DNA of 64,000 nt from Ramlibacter rhizophilus (GTDB lineage: Bacteria; Pseudomonadota; Gammaproteobacteria; Burkholderiales; Burkholderiaceae_C). This document shows positions 28,644 to 36,816 of this stretch, in pieces. The notes beneath the pieces were generated by a model. It was not told where the DNA came from and ran no database searches. It saw only the letters and a program-made list of their open reading frames with translations. The stretch lies in the NCBI RefSeq assembly GCF_004681965.1, contig NZ_SMLL01000005.1, positions 124,001 through 188,000 of the forward strand, given 5' to 3'. Each line of letters begins with the position of its first letter. Position 1 is the stretch's first letter. The position numbers and the translations under genes were made by a program.

Positions 28644-29441
28644 TCAGTGTCTCCAGGGAAGCAGGCGCCCTTCGGCGGCCCGGAAGATGCGATCGATCAG
28701 CAGCGCGACCAGCCCCACCACGATCATGCAGACCACGATGGCGTTCAGGTCGATGTTGTAGGCATAGAAGACGAACATCATTTGCCCGATGCCGCCCGAG
28801 CCGCCGCCGCCGGACTTGGCGCCCACCGCGAGTTCGGCGGCGATGATGGCCGTCCACGCGACCCCCATGGCCAGGCGCGAGCCGAGCAGGATGCTGGGCA
28901 GCGCCCCGGGCAGCACCACGCGGGTGAGGATGGTGGTGCGCGGGATGCCCATGGTCTGCGCCGCCATCACCAGCTTGCGGTCCACGCGGCTGACGCCATG
29001 CACCGTGTTCACCAGCACCGGGAAGAAGGCCGCGTACCCGACGATGGCCAGCGCCGAGGGGGTGCCCGTGCCGAACCACAGGATGGCGATGGGCAGGATG
29101 GCCATGGGCGCGATCGGGCGGAAGCTCTCGATGATCGGGTCCAGGTTGTCGCGCACGCTGCGGATCGACCCCATGAGGACCCCCAGGACCACCCCCAGCG
29201 TCAGTGCGACGAGGAAGCCCAGGGCGACCCGGCCGAGGCTCTGCATCAGTGCATTCGGAAGCCCGCCGCTGGCGATCAGGTCCACGCCGGTGGCGACCAC
29301 CTTCAGCGGCGCCGGCGCCGGGCTGTTGGCCGGCAGGCTCATGGCCCAGGCCTGCCAGGCCGCCAGCAGGACCAGGGGCAGTGCGCCGGCCTGGGCGAAT
29401 TGCGCGAAGCGCGAGCTCGATCGTGCGATGGCGGTGTTCAT
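28644..29441 (-). CDS. ABC transporter permease (second of pair)
   Basis: A 265-aa inner-membrane permease of the SsuC/TauC kind with about six helices (first LPLVLLAAWQAWAMSL). The ATPase-contact loop is QTMGIPRTTILTRVVLPGALP (core TRVVLPGALP). A glycine/serine-rich insert AVGAKSGGGGSGGIGQ lies in the last periplasmic loop. Its ATG overlaps the preceding permease stop by four bases (ATGA at 29438-29441). Together with the neighbour it likely forms a heterodimeric channel, an uncommon arrangement for a NitT/TauT importer, which usually has one permease gene. Confidence 0.92.
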   Translation of the reverse strand: MNTAIARSSSRFAQFAQAGALPLVLLAAWQAWAMSLPANSPAPAPLKVVATGVDLIASGGLPNALMQSLGRVALGFLVALTLGVVLGVLMGSIRSVRDNLDPIIESFRPIAPMAILPIAILWFGTGTPSALAIVGYAAFFPVLVNTVHGVSRVDRKLVMAAQTMGIPRTTILTRVVLPGALPSILLGSRLAMGVAWTAIIAAELAVGAKSGGGGSGGIGQMMFVFYAYNIDLNAIVVCMIVVGLVALLIDRIFRAAEGRLLPWRH

Positions 29442-30355
29442 TGCAGTCCCGTCCCTTCCGACCAGGGCGTGAGCACGCGCTGAAAGGCGCGCAGGCCCAG
29501 GTCACACAGATAGCCGACGACGCCGATGACCAGGATGAAGGCGAAGACCTTCGGGGTCATGAGCAGCTGGCGGTACCACTCGATGGCAAAGCCCAGGCCG
29601 CTGGGCGAGCCGATCAGCTCGGCGGCGACGATGGCGGCCCAGGACGCGGCGAACGCGAGGCGGATGCCGACCATGACCGTGGGCAGGGCCGAGGGCACGA
29701 GCACGTGCCAGAGCATGGCGCGCCGCCCCACGCCCATGGTGCGGGCGGCGGCCAGCAGCTTGCGGTCCACCTGGCGCACGCCGGCCACGGTGTTCAGCAG
29801 GATGGGGAAGAAGCCCACGTACACCATGATGAACACCGGCAGGGTGTTGCCCACGCCGAAGATGAAGAGCGCGAGCGGCAGCCAGGCGATGCCCGAGATG
29901 GGCCGCAGCATTTCCACCAGCGGGTCGATGAAGCCCTCGGCGCGCCGGCTCACCCCCATCCAGAAGCCCAGCGGCACGGCCAGCGCGATGGAGATGCCCA
30001 GCGCGATGGACAGGCGCGTGGTGCTGATGACCGCGTGCTCGAACAATTCGCCGCTGGCGGCCAGCTCCCACGCGGCCGACACCACGGCCAGCGGTGAGGG
30101 CAACTGCAGCGGGTTGTCGTTCCACAGGTGCACCGCCCACCACAGGCCGGCGAAGACCGCGAAGGCGCGCACCGCGATGAACCAGCGCTGGCGTGCGAGG
30201 CGTCGAACGGGGCCGGGGCCCCGGGTCGCGGGCGGGGCCAGCGGCGCGGCCGGTGCCACGTCGGCCGCCGTGGTGGTGGAGGCGAGCCCGCTGGCCGCCG
30301 CGGGCGCCGGATGGCGCGGCGGCAGGTGGGCGGCAGTCGCTGTCATCGAGCGCAT
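29438..30355 (-). CDS. ABC transporter permease (first of pair)
   Basis: A 305-aa permease. ATG 30355 (MRSMTATAAHLPPRHPAPAA) is preceded by cgggagaacgac. A 55-residue Ala/Pro/Thr-rich cytoplasmic tail comes before the first helix (FIAVRAFAVFAGLWWAVHLW). The EAA loop is RTMGVGRRAMLWHVLVPSALP (core HVLVPSALP), and the last helix region contains GVVGYLCDLGLRAFQ. It begins 39 bp after the SDR gene on the same strand. The two permeases are related but not close copies. Confidence 0.92.
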   Translation of the reverse strand: MRSMTATAAHLPPRHPAPAAASGLASTTTAADVAPAAPLAPPATRGPGPVRRLARQRWFIAVRAFAVFAGLWWAVHLWNDNPLQLPSPLAVVSAAWELAASGELFEHAVISTTRLSIALGISIALAVPLGFWMGVSRRAEGFIDPLVEMLRPISGIAWLPLALFIFGVGNTLPVFIMVYVGFFPILLNTVAGVRQVDRKLLAAARTMGVGRRAMLWHVLVPSALPTVMVGIRLAFAASWAAIVAAELIGSPSGLGFAIEWYRQLLMTPKVFAFILVIGVVGYLCDLGLRAFQRVLTPWSEGTGLQ

Positions 30356-30393
30356 GTCGTTCTCCCGTTGCGAGGTGGTGTCCACGGCGGGCC

Positions 30394-31218
30394 TCAGCGG
30401 GTCACCGCAAGGAAGCCACCGTCGATGTAGAGCGTGTGGCCGTTGATGTAGGCGCCGGCATCCGATGCGAGCAGCAGCGCGGCGCCGCAGATGTCCTCCG
30501 GACGGCCCCAGCGCTTGGCGGGGGTCCAGTCGCTCACGAAGGCGTTGAAGTCCTTGTCGCCCGCCTGGCTGAAGGGCGTCACGGTGTAGCCCGGCGCCAG
30601 CGCGTTGACGGTCACGCCGGTGCCGGCGAGGTCGGCCGCGAGCGCGCGGGTGAAGCCCGAGACCCCGGCCTTGGCGGCCACGTAGGGCACCAGGTTGGGC
30701 CGTGCCACGTGGTTCATGATCGAGCCCATGTTGATGATGCGGCCCGACCCCTGCCGCACCATGCGGCGCGCAGCCTGCTGGGCCACCAGGAAGCAGGCCG
30801 TGAGGTCGGTGTCGATGACCTTCTGCCACTCCTCGGGCGAGAGGTCCAGGAAGTGGGTGCGCACGATGACGCCGGCGTTGTTGACGGCGATGTCGATGCG
30901 CCCGCAGCGCGCAACCACGTCCTCGATGGCACCGGCCACGGCCTGCGGATCGGTCACGTCGAACACCAGCCCGCTCACGTCGGCGCCGGCTTCGCGGAAC
31001 TCGGCCACCCGCTGGTGGACGCTCTCGTTGAAGTCGGCCAGGACGAGCCGCGCGCCGGCGGCGGCAAAGCCGCGCGCCAGGCCGAGCGCAATGCCACCGG
31101 CGCCGCCGGTGATCAGCGCCACCTTGCCCTCCAGGGAGAACAGCGAGGCGGGCGCGAGCCCTCGGTAGAGGTGCTGGGTGTCGGCGCTCGCGCCGGGGAC
31201 GGGGGTTGCGACGGTCAT
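30394..31218 (-). CDS. SDR family oxidoreductase (gluconate 5-dehydrogenase-like)
   Basis: A 274-aa classical SDR and the first gene of the minus-strand cluster. TGGAGGIALGLARGFA binds the cofactor; VNNAGVIVRTHFLDLS, the catalytic Ser in NMGSIMNHVARPN, and YVAAKAGVSGFTRAL with the Tyr-Lys pair are intact. The ending GHTLYIDGGFLAV is usual for polyol and sugar-acid dehydrogenases. ATG 31218 (MTVATPVPGASADTQHL) is favoured over a start inside the divergent promoter region. Its location upstream of the transporter and opposite an SMP-30 lactonase supports a sugar or sugar-acid substrate, but this is inferred. Confidence 0.9.
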   Translation of the reverse strand: MTVATPVPGASADTQHLYRGLAPASLFSLEGKVALITGGAGGIALGLARGFAAAGARLVLADFNESVHQRVAEFREAGADVSGLVFDVTDPQAVAGAIEDVVARCGRIDIAVNNAGVIVRTHFLDLSPEEWQKVIDTDLTACFLVAQQAARRMVRQGSGRIINMGSIMNHVARPNLVPYVAAKAGVSGFTRALAADLAGTGVTVNALAPGYTVTPFSQAGDKDFNAFVSDWTPAKRWGRPEDICGAALLLASDAGAYINGHTLYIDGGFLAVTR

Positions 31219-31419
31219 GGGCGGTGGGGCAGCGGACTGCCGGTCTCCAGGTTCGTTCTCGATGGAGGCGGATGCTAGGTAGCCGCGCGCCGCGCCGGAA
31301 TTGGAAGTTCGGCAATGCCCTCTACGCACAAAGCGAAGGCTGGACTTCGCAGGCTTCGAAACCCCGGTTGCCGCAAAGCAGATGGCCGCCCGTGCCGCCC
31401 GCTCCTACGATGCCGCTCC
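31219..31419. promoter_or_regulatory. divergent promoter region of the sugar-acid locus
   Basis: This 201-bp gap separates the two divergent arms. On the minus strand TTGCCGAACTTCCAATTCC (31296-31314) and a TAGCAT hexamer (31271-31276) resemble the arrangement upstream of the ABC operon at 24838-24882. No regulator gene lies beside it. Promoter assignment is by position and weak pattern only. Confidence 0.35.
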
Positions 31420-32346
31420 ATGACACACGAGCCCGCCCCCTCCGGCGAACTGCGCCGCATCGGCCCGCAGCGCGACATCCTGGGCGAATGCCCGCTGTGG
31501 GACGAGCGCACCGAATGCCTCTGGTGGGTGGACATCCGGCGCCCCGCCATCCGTCGGCTGGACCCGGCCACCGGACGCATCGACACCTGGACCATGCCCG
31601 ACCTGGTGGGCTCCATCGCGCTCACGGAGGAAGGCCGGCTGCTGGTCGCCCTGCCGCAGTTCCTCGCGCTCTTCGACAGCCGCACCGGCGGGCTGGAGGC
31701 CTTTGCCCGGGTACCCGGGCGCATGCCCGGCCACCGCTTCAACGACGGGCGCTGCGACCGCCAGGGGCGCTTCTGGGTCGGCAGCATGCACAACCTCACG
31801 CGGGCGCCCGAAGGCGTGCTCTACCGGCTCGAAGGCCCAGGTGGGCTGGAGCCGGTGCAAGGCGGCATCTCCATCCCCAACAGCCTGGCCTTCAGCCCCG
31901 ACGGCCACACCATGTACTTCGCCGACTCGCTCAAGTACAGCCTCTACGCCTACGACTACGACCCCGCCACCGGCCACATGGGCGCGCAGCGCGTCTTCGC
32001 CACCACCGAGCCGCCGGGCTTTCCCGACGGCTCGGCGGTGGACGCCGAAGGCTTCCTCTGGAACGCGCAGTTCGACGCCGGCCGCCTCGTGCGCTATGCG
32101 CCGGACGGCCGCATCGACCGCGTGGTCGAGCTTCCCGTGCAGCGGCCCACCTGCTGCGCCTTCGGCGGGCCGGACCTGGCCACGCTCTACGTGACCACCT
32201 GCAGCCAGAAGATGAGCGCCGCCGAGCTGGAGGCCCAGCCGCTGGCCGGCGCTCTGCTCGCCTTCGAGCCCGGCGTTCGCGGCCTGCCGGAACCCCGCTT
32301 TTCCACGCAACACGCCTTCGATGCCCGCGCGGCGCAGGCCGCCTGA
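31420..32346 (+). CDS. SMP-30/gluconolactonase/LRE family protein
   Basis: A 308-aa six-bladed beta-propeller lactonase. The characteristic pieces are LGECPLWDERTECLWWVDI (metal-binding glutamate in blade 1), GHRFNDGRCDRQGRFWVGSM (Asn and Asp metal ligands), GGISIPNSLAFSPDG, and FPDGSAVDAEGFLWNAQF with the catalytic aspartate. ATG 31420 (MTHEPAPSGELRRIG) is chosen for fit to family length. Members open aldonolactones using a divalent metal. It is the first gene of a three-gene overlapping operon, so it probably supplies the open sugar acid to the enolase-superfamily enzyme. Confidence 0.92.
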   Translation: MTHEPAPSGELRRIGPQRDILGECPLWDERTECLWWVDIRRPAIRRLDPATGRIDTWTMPDLVGSIALTEEGRLLVALPQFLALFDSRTGGLEAFARVPGRMPGHRFNDGRCDRQGRFWVGSMHNLTRAPEGVLYRLEGPGGLEPVQGGISIPNSLAFSPDGHTMYFADSLKYSLYAYDYDPATGHMGAQRVFATTEPPGFPDGSAVDAEGFLWNAQFDAGRLVRYAPDGRIDRVVELPVQRPTCCAFGGPDLATLYVTTCSQKMSAAELEAQPLAGALLAFEPGVRGLPEPRFSTQHAFDARAAQAA

Positions 32347-33491
32347 TGACCCCCGCCATGAAACCCATCCAGATCGCCTCCATCGAGGCCTTTTCCTTCC
32401 GCGTGCCGGTGGCCTCGCCCATCAAGGTCGCCTTCGGCACCTTCCGCGACCGCCCCTTCGTGCTCGTACGCATCACCGACAGCGAAGGCGCGCAGGGCTG
32501 GGGCGAGGTCTGGGCCAACTGGCCGGCCGTGGGCGCCGAGCACCGCGCGCGCCTGGCCGTGGACATCGGCGAGCGGCTCGTCGGCAAGACCTTCGAGACC
32601 CCGGAGGAGTTCTTCAACAAGCTCAGCGCCTCGCTGGAGGTGCTGGTGCTGCAGACGCTGGAAGTCGGGCCCATCGCGCAGGTGGTGGCCGGCCTGGACA
32701 TCGCCATGTGGGATTTGGCCGCGCGCCGCGCGGGCCAGCCGCTGCACCGCCTGCTGTCGCCACGCGAGGCCACCCGCGTGCCGGTGTACGCCACCGGCAT
32801 CAACCCCGACGAGCCCGAGCGCTTCGCCGCCGCGCGCCAGGCCGAGGGCCACCGCGCCTTCAAGCTCAAGACCGGCTTCGGCCACGAGCTGGACGTGCGC
32901 AACCTGCGCGCCATGCGCGAGGTGCTCGGTCCCGAGGCCGTCATCACCTGCGACTCCAACCAGACCCACACGCTGGCGCAGGCCATCGACTTCTGCCGCG
33001 CGGTCGAGCCGCTGAAACTCGGCTGGTTCGAGGAGCCGCTGCGCGTGGATGCGCCGGCGAGCGACTGGCGCGAGCTGGCACGCGCCTCCACCACGCCGCT
33101 GGCCGGCGGCGAGAACTTCCACGGCGCGCAGTTCGATGCCGCCATCGCCTCGGACGTGCTGGACGTGATCCAGCCGGACGTGACCAAATGGGGCGGCATC
33201 ACGGGCAACTGGTCGGTGGCCCGTGCCACGGTGGCCGCCGGCAAGCGCTACTGCCCGCACTACTTCGGCGGCGGCATCTCGCTGCTGTCCTCGCTGCACC
33301 TCATCGCGGCGGCAGGCGGCGCGGGGCTGCTGGAGTTCGACTGCCACCCCAACGTCGGGCGCGAGGCGGTGGTCGGCGAGCTGCTGCCGGTGACCGAGGG
33401 CACCGTGCCCGTGCCCAGCGGCGCGGGACTGGGCGCGCAGCCCGATCTCGCCCGGCTGGCCGCCTTCCGCACCTGGGAGGGACGGACATGA
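32346..33491 (+). CDS. mandelate racemase / muconate lactonizing enzyme family protein
   Basis: A 381-aa enolase-superfamily enzyme; ATG overlaps the lactonase stop by one base (TGATG). An N-terminal capping domain (PIKVAFGTFRDRPFVLVRI) precedes the barrel. The barrel shows the KxK pair in FKLKTGFG, metal ligands Asp (ITCDSNQ), Glu (GWFEEPL) and Glu (LAGGENF), and then an Asp (QPDVTKWGG) and His (CPHYFGGG) pair as in the mandelate racemase subgroup. That set suits proton abstraction from a carboxylate, as in sugar-acid dehydratases or epimerases. The substrate is inferred to be the product of the upstream lactonase. Confidence 0.9.
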   Translation: MTPAMKPIQIASIEAFSFRVPVASPIKVAFGTFRDRPFVLVRITDSEGAQGWGEVWANWPAVGAEHRARLAVDIGERLVGKTFETPEEFFNKLSASLEVLVLQTLEVGPIAQVVAGLDIAMWDLAARRAGQPLHRLLSPREATRVPVYATGINPDEPERFAAARQAEGHRAFKLKTGFGHELDVRNLRAMREVLGPEAVITCDSNQTHTLAQAIDFCRAVEPLKLGWFEEPLRVDAPASDWRELARASTTPLAGGENFHGAQFDAAIASDVLDVIQPDVTKWGGITGNWSVARATVAAGKRYCPHYFGGGISLLSSLHLIAAAGGAGLLEFDCHPNVGREAVVGELLPVTEGTVPVPSGAGLGAQPDLARLAAFRTWEGRT

Positions 33492-34372
33492 GCGCGGACC
33501 TGGGAACGCCGGACACCGTCCGCATCGGCTTCATCGGCGCTGGCCGCCTGGGCTGCGCGCTCGCCTGGAGCCTGGCCGGCCGGGGCCTGCGCGTCACGCA
33601 CGCGGCCAGTGGCCAGCCGGCCGAAGCGCAGGCGCTGTGCGCCCGCATCCCGCGCAGCGAAGCGGTGTCCGCGCAGGCGGTGGCCGACGCCTGCGACCTG
33701 GTCTTCGTCACCACGCCCGACGGCGTCATCGAACGCGCCACCACGGCGCTGCGCTGGCGCCCCGGCATGGGCGTGGTGCATTGCAGCGGCGTCACCGACG
33801 TGGAGGTGCTGCAGGCGGCGCGCGAGCAGGGAGCGGCCATCGGCGGCTTCCATCCCATGCAGACCTTCGGCGACCCGGATGCGGCGGTCGCGTCGCTGCC
33901 CGGCTCCACCATCACGGTCGAGGCGCAGGACGCGCGCCTTGACGCCTTGCTCGGCACCCTCGTGACGCGCCTGGGCTGCCGCATCAACCGCCTGCCCGCC
34001 GGCATGCGGGCGCGCTACCACGCCAGCGCCGGCTTCACCTCGCAGTTCGTGAACGTGCTGTTCGCCCAGGCGGCGACGGTCTGGGCCTCCTGGGGCGCCA
34101 GCGAGGAGGACGTGGTGCGCGCCATGATGCCCATGGTGCGCGGCACGCTGGCCTCCATCGAATCCGCGGGCGTGGCCGGCGGCATGCCGGGGCCGGTCTC
34201 GCGCGGGGACGTGGGCTCGGTGGAGAAGCACGTGGCGGCGCTGGCCGAGTTCGGGCCCGAAATGCAGGCCTTCTACCGCACGATGTGCCAGACCACCATC
34301 GAGCTCGCGCTGCGGCACGGGGCCATCGACGAAGCACGGGCGAAACAGTTCGAGGCGGCGCTCTCGACTTGA
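33488..34372 (+). CDS. Rossmann-like and DUF2520 domain oxidoreductase-like protein
   Basis: A 294-aa protein with the order typical of the DUF2520 family. An N-terminal Rossmann domain (RIGFIGAGRLGCALAWSLAG, then VFVTTPDGVIE, where TPD is the strand-4 motif) is followed by the GFHPMQTFGDPDAA segment and a helical C-terminal domain (YHASAGFTSQFVNVLFAQA). Its ATG overlaps the enzyme upstream by four bases (ATGA). It resembles prephenate/ketopantoate-type dehydrogenases; the reaction of this family is not settled. As the third gene of the operon it may carry out the oxidation step after the dehydratase. Confidence 0.87.
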   Translation: MSADLGTPDTVRIGFIGAGRLGCALAWSLAGRGLRVTHAASGQPAEAQALCARIPRSEAVSAQAVADACDLVFVTTPDGVIERATTALRWRPGMGVVHCSGVTDVEVLQAAREQGAAIGGFHPMQTFGDPDAAVASLPGSTITVEAQDARLDALLGTLVTRLGCRINRLPAGMRARYHASAGFTSQFVNVLFAQAATVWASWGASEEDVVRAMMPMVRGTLASIESAGVAGGMPGPVSRGDVGSVEKHVAALAEFGPEMQAFYRTMCQTTIELALRHGAIDEARAKQFEAALST

Positions 34373-34382
34373 CGCGGATCAA
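34369..34382. promoter_or_regulatory. FNR/ANR-type box upstream of cytochrome c gene
   Basis: TTGAC-GCGG-ATCAA matches the consensus TTGAT-N4-ATCAA with one mismatch. It is centred about 51 bp before the cytochrome start and overlaps the end of the DUF2520 gene. This placement fits activation under low oxygen. Assigned by pattern only. Confidence 0.65.
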
Positions 34383-34426
34383 GCCGGGTCACGCGCCTGC
34401 GGGCCCAGAATGGACCGGAGGCTGCC

Positions 34427-34801
34427 ATGCAAGCGATCCCCCGCCCCGCCCTGATCTTCGCCGCCGCCCTGCTGCTGGCGCCACCGGTGTCGGCGCAGGT
34501 GCCCGACCGCGGCCGGCTCCTCTACGAAACACACTGCATCGAGTGCCACACCACCCAGATGCACTGGCGCGACCAGCGCCTCGCGCAGGACTGGGACAGC
34601 CTGCGCGCGCAGGTGCAGCGCTGGCAGGGAACGGCCCGGCTGCAGTGGAGCGAGGCGGACATCGACGAGGTCACGCGCCATCTGAACGAGACCATCTACC
34701 AGTTCCCACGGGCGCGCGCCGGGGCGCCGCGCACGACGCCGTTCGGGCTGGGTTCGCTGCTTGTTGAGAGCGTTCATTCAACGCGGCCGAGGCCGCGTTG
34801 A
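34427..34801 (+). CDS. small periplasmic c-type cytochrome
   Basis: A 124-aa protein with a Sec signal peptide (ALIFAAALLLAPPVSAQV, cleavage near residue 24) and one haem-binding motif C37-I-E-C40-H41. The phrases LLYETHCIECHTTQ, HWRDQRLAQDWDSL and VQRWQG are those of a small Burkholderiales cytochrome family; no later Met is available as a standard sixth haem ligand. The last 14 or so residues (LVESVHSTRPRPR) and the stop codon lie in a dispersed repeat with a perfect 15-bp inverted repeat, so the natural C-terminus has probably been replaced. Expression is likely driven by the FNR-type box just upstream. Confidence 0.87.
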   Translation: MQAIPRPALIFAAALLLAPPVSAQVPDRGRLLYETHCIECHTTQMHWRDQRLAQDWDSLRAQVQRWQGTARLQWSEADIDEVTRHLNETIYQFPRARAGAPRTTPFGLGSLLVESVHSTRPRPR

Positions 34802-34960
34802 ATGACATGCCCGATCAAATACATCCGTTCGCCCTGAGCCTGTCGAAGGGCTCGCGTGGTGGTTTCGCGCGATGGGCTTCGACAGGCTCAGCCCGAACGG
34901 GTTGGGAGGGCGAACGGCGTTGAGGCTTCGCTGTTGTTGAGAGCCTTGTCGAAGCCCTTC
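34774..34960. repeat. dispersed repeat with long inverted arms, overlapping cytochrome gene
   Basis: The left part is a perfect 15-bp inverted repeat with a 2-bp centre (34774-34788 and 34791-34805, core ttcaacgcggcc). The right part pairs gttcgccctgagcctgtcga (from about 34828) with an approximate inverse tcgacaggctcagcccgaac (about 34879-34898). The same family occurs at 24921-25115 and 60578-60745. Confidence 0.88.
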
Positions 34961-34973
34961 ACGCCCCCGCCCC

Positions 34974-36062
34974 TCAAAGCCTGAACAGCGTGAGCCCGAA
35001 GCCGACCCGGTTCTGCCGGTGGTTGTAGTCCAGCAGCGTCTCGCCGTAACCGGAGAACACCTGCACGAACCAGCGCAGCCCCTGCGGTTTCGTCCGGTCG
35101 ATGGGGTAGCTCCAGTCCAGCTGTAGCGAGCCCTTGTCCAGCGTCTTGTTGTGCGTGCGCCAGGTGAGCGTGGTGGCGGCCACCCCCGGAAACCAGGTGC
35201 CGCGCAGCTCGGTGTTGCCGATGAAGCGGGTGAGGTCCGGGTTGTCGTCGTCGGCCAGGTCCTCGTGCAGGCGGCGGTGGAAGGTGGTGCTGAGCGCAAA
35301 GTCACCGCGGGTGAAGGTGGTGGACGCCCACACCCGGTTCCAGCTGCGGGAGAAGGGCTCGCTCTGGCCATTGGACTGGTGCGACACACCCAGCTGCACC
35401 ATCTCCCAGCGCACGCCGCCGGGCCAGCGCGCCGCGCGCTCGCCCACGGGCAGCACGTAGATGGCCTCGGGCTCGTAGTCGGTGCTGCGGAAGGGCGAGG
35501 ACTGCGAGGGGTTCCACACCTGCCACAGCGAGCGCTGGGTGTAGCCGAACCAGAGGTCCGCGTTCGGAAAGACCAGTCCTTCCACCACCTTGGCCCGCAG
35601 GGACACCTGGAACTTGGCTTCCACCGCCTTCAGGTCGCGCCCCGTCACGGGCTGGGCCGTGCGGGTCGGGCTGGACGGGTTCTCGTTGATGTCGCTGGTG
35701 TAGTCCGCCACCAGCGCGTAGTTGGGCCGGTAGGTGCGCAGCGAGAAGGTGCCGCGCTTGGCCGAAGGCGCCAGCTCCCAGGTGTTCTGCACCACGGCGG
35801 ACGCGCGGCCCACGGCCAGTTCGCCGGGTGGGGGTGGCAGCGGCACCGTGAGCTCGGGCTCGGCCACGGGGCTGCGCGGTGCGGGCGGGTACAGCTGGTC
35901 GTAGCAGGCCAGGCGCGCCTTCTCGTCGGGCAGCCCGCTGCACTCCGCTGGCGTCTGCGCGGTCGCAGCGCCGGCGAACAGGGACAGGGATGCCGCGCAG
36001 AGCACGGCGGAACGGCAAGCCCGGCTTGTCGGCCGGCAGGGAAACTTCCTCAGGTCAGTCAT
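34974..36062 (-). CDS. pldA: outer membrane phospholipase A
   Basis: A 362-aa OMPLA-type enzyme that hydrolyses outer-membrane phospholipids, normally when asymmetry is lost. ATG 36062 (MTDLRKFPCRPTSRACR) starts a signal peptide ending near ATAQTP. An N-terminal periplasmic extension (CysX motif ECSGLPDEKARLACYDQLYP, Pro linker) precedes a 12-strand barrel. The active site lies in VSHQSNGQSEPFSRSWNR, giving His228, Ser230 and Asn242, the same triad as E. coli H142/S144/N156. The C-terminus ends in Leu-Phe-Arg-Leu rather than the usual terminal Phe. A single gene, terminating beside the repeat element. Confidence 0.93.
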   Translation of the reverse strand: MTDLRKFPCRPTSRACRSAVLCAASLSLFAGAATAQTPAECSGLPDEKARLACYDQLYPPAPRSPVAEPELTVPLPPPPGELAVGRASAVVQNTWELAPSAKRGTFSLRTYRPNYALVADYTSDINENPSSPTRTAQPVTGRDLKAVEAKFQVSLRAKVVEGLVFPNADLWFGYTQRSLWQVWNPSQSSPFRSTDYEPEAIYVLPVGERAARWPGGVRWEMVQLGVSHQSNGQSEPFSRSWNRVWASTTFTRGDFALSTTFHRRLHEDLADDDNPDLTRFIGNTELRGTWFPGVAATTLTWRTHNKTLDKGSLQLDWSYPIDRTKPQGLRWFVQVFSGYGETLLDYNHRQNRVGFGLTLFRL

Positions 36063-36250
36063 CGCGGAACTGTAGAGCCCAATGGCCGGGGTGCTGTAAC
36101 CCGATGTTGGCCGGGCCACGCGACACCGGCCATGTTTCTTCGTATCGCTGCGTCACCCTTTGCGCGGCGCACCGAACTACCCGATGACGGCGGCCCGTGG
36201 CCGCCGGATGCAGCCATCCCGGCTGCACCGCACGAGTGAAAGGACACATC

Positions 36251-36718
36251 ATGAACTCGTACCGAAGAACCATGGCATGGCTGGTCGCCTCCAGCTTCTG
36301 CGCCGCCGCCGCGACCACGACCGCGGGCACGGCATCACCGGCCGGCAAGACGCGCGCACAGGTCCGTGCGGAATTGATGGCGGCGCTGGACCAGGGCTGG
36401 CATCCGCCGTCCGGCGAAGCCATCGGCTACCCGGGGCCCTTCCGTACCGGCTCCGAACGCACGCGTGAGGCCGTCCGTGCCTCGCTGGACAGTGCGCTGG
36501 ACCGCGGCGTGCGCCTGCCCCGCGGTGAAGCCCCGCGGCCACGCGCCTTGGCACCCGCCTCCTCGTCGCTGACGCGGACCGATGTGCGGCAGGCCCTGAT
36601 CTCCTCGCTGGAGGCGGGCTGGCATCCGTCGTCGGGTGAGGCGGATTACTGGCGCCAGCAGTCGCCGGGCCCGATGGCAAGCGCTGCGCCGGGCGGGCGG
36701 GAATTTGCCGCTCGCTGA
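36251..36718 (+). CDS. DUF4148-like secreted repeat protein
   Basis: A 155-aa protein beginning MNSYRRTMAWLVASSFCAAA, a Sec signal peptide. The mature protein has three imperfect repeats of about 25 residues: KTRAQVRAELMAALDQGWHP near 37, RTREAVRASLDSALDRGVRL near 76 and LTRTDVRQALISSLEAGWHP near 113; two end in SGEA and one in RGEA. The pattern TR-x-x-VR-x-x-L is that of DUF4148 proteins, which are common small periplasmic proteins in Burkholderiales with no known role. ATG 36251 follows gaaagga. It is divergent from pldA. Confidence 0.82.
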   Translation: MNSYRRTMAWLVASSFCAAAATTTAGTASPAGKTRAQVRAELMAALDQGWHPPSGEAIGYPGPFRTGSERTREAVRASLDSALDRGVRLPRGEAPRPRALAPASSSLTRTDVRQALISSLEAGWHPSSGEADYWRQQSPGPMASAAPGGREFAAR

Positions 36719-36781
36719 GGCATCCGGGCGCAGGGGATGCGGGCATGGGTCCCCGGCGGAAGACGGCGGCGAGACAATCGG

Positions 36782-36796
36782 ACTCGTTCGACGAGT
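36782..36796. promoter_or_regulatory. small palindrome before persulfide dioxygenase gene
   Basis: actcgt-tcg-acgagt, 6-bp arms with a 3-base centre, 20 bp before the start codon. It could be a repressor site or a 5'-leader hairpin; no evidence decides. Confidence 0.35.
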
Positions 36797-36816
36797 GACC
36801 GACACTGGAGCCGCAG

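Noticed and set aside
29438-31315. Apparent 625-aa fusion of an Arg-rich segment with a permease
   Set aside because: The N-terminal half is the out-of-frame shadow of the SDR gene; the permease has its own ribosome site and start at 30355.
32321-34372. Apparent 683-aa protein ending in the DUF2520 domain
   Set aside because: The first 389 codons are a shadow of the enolase-superfamily gene; the real start overlaps that gene's stop at 33488.
34774-34805. Perfect 15-bp inverted repeat as an ordinary terminator
   Set aside because: No T-tract follows on either strand, and the sequence is part of a dispersed repeat that overlaps the stop codon.
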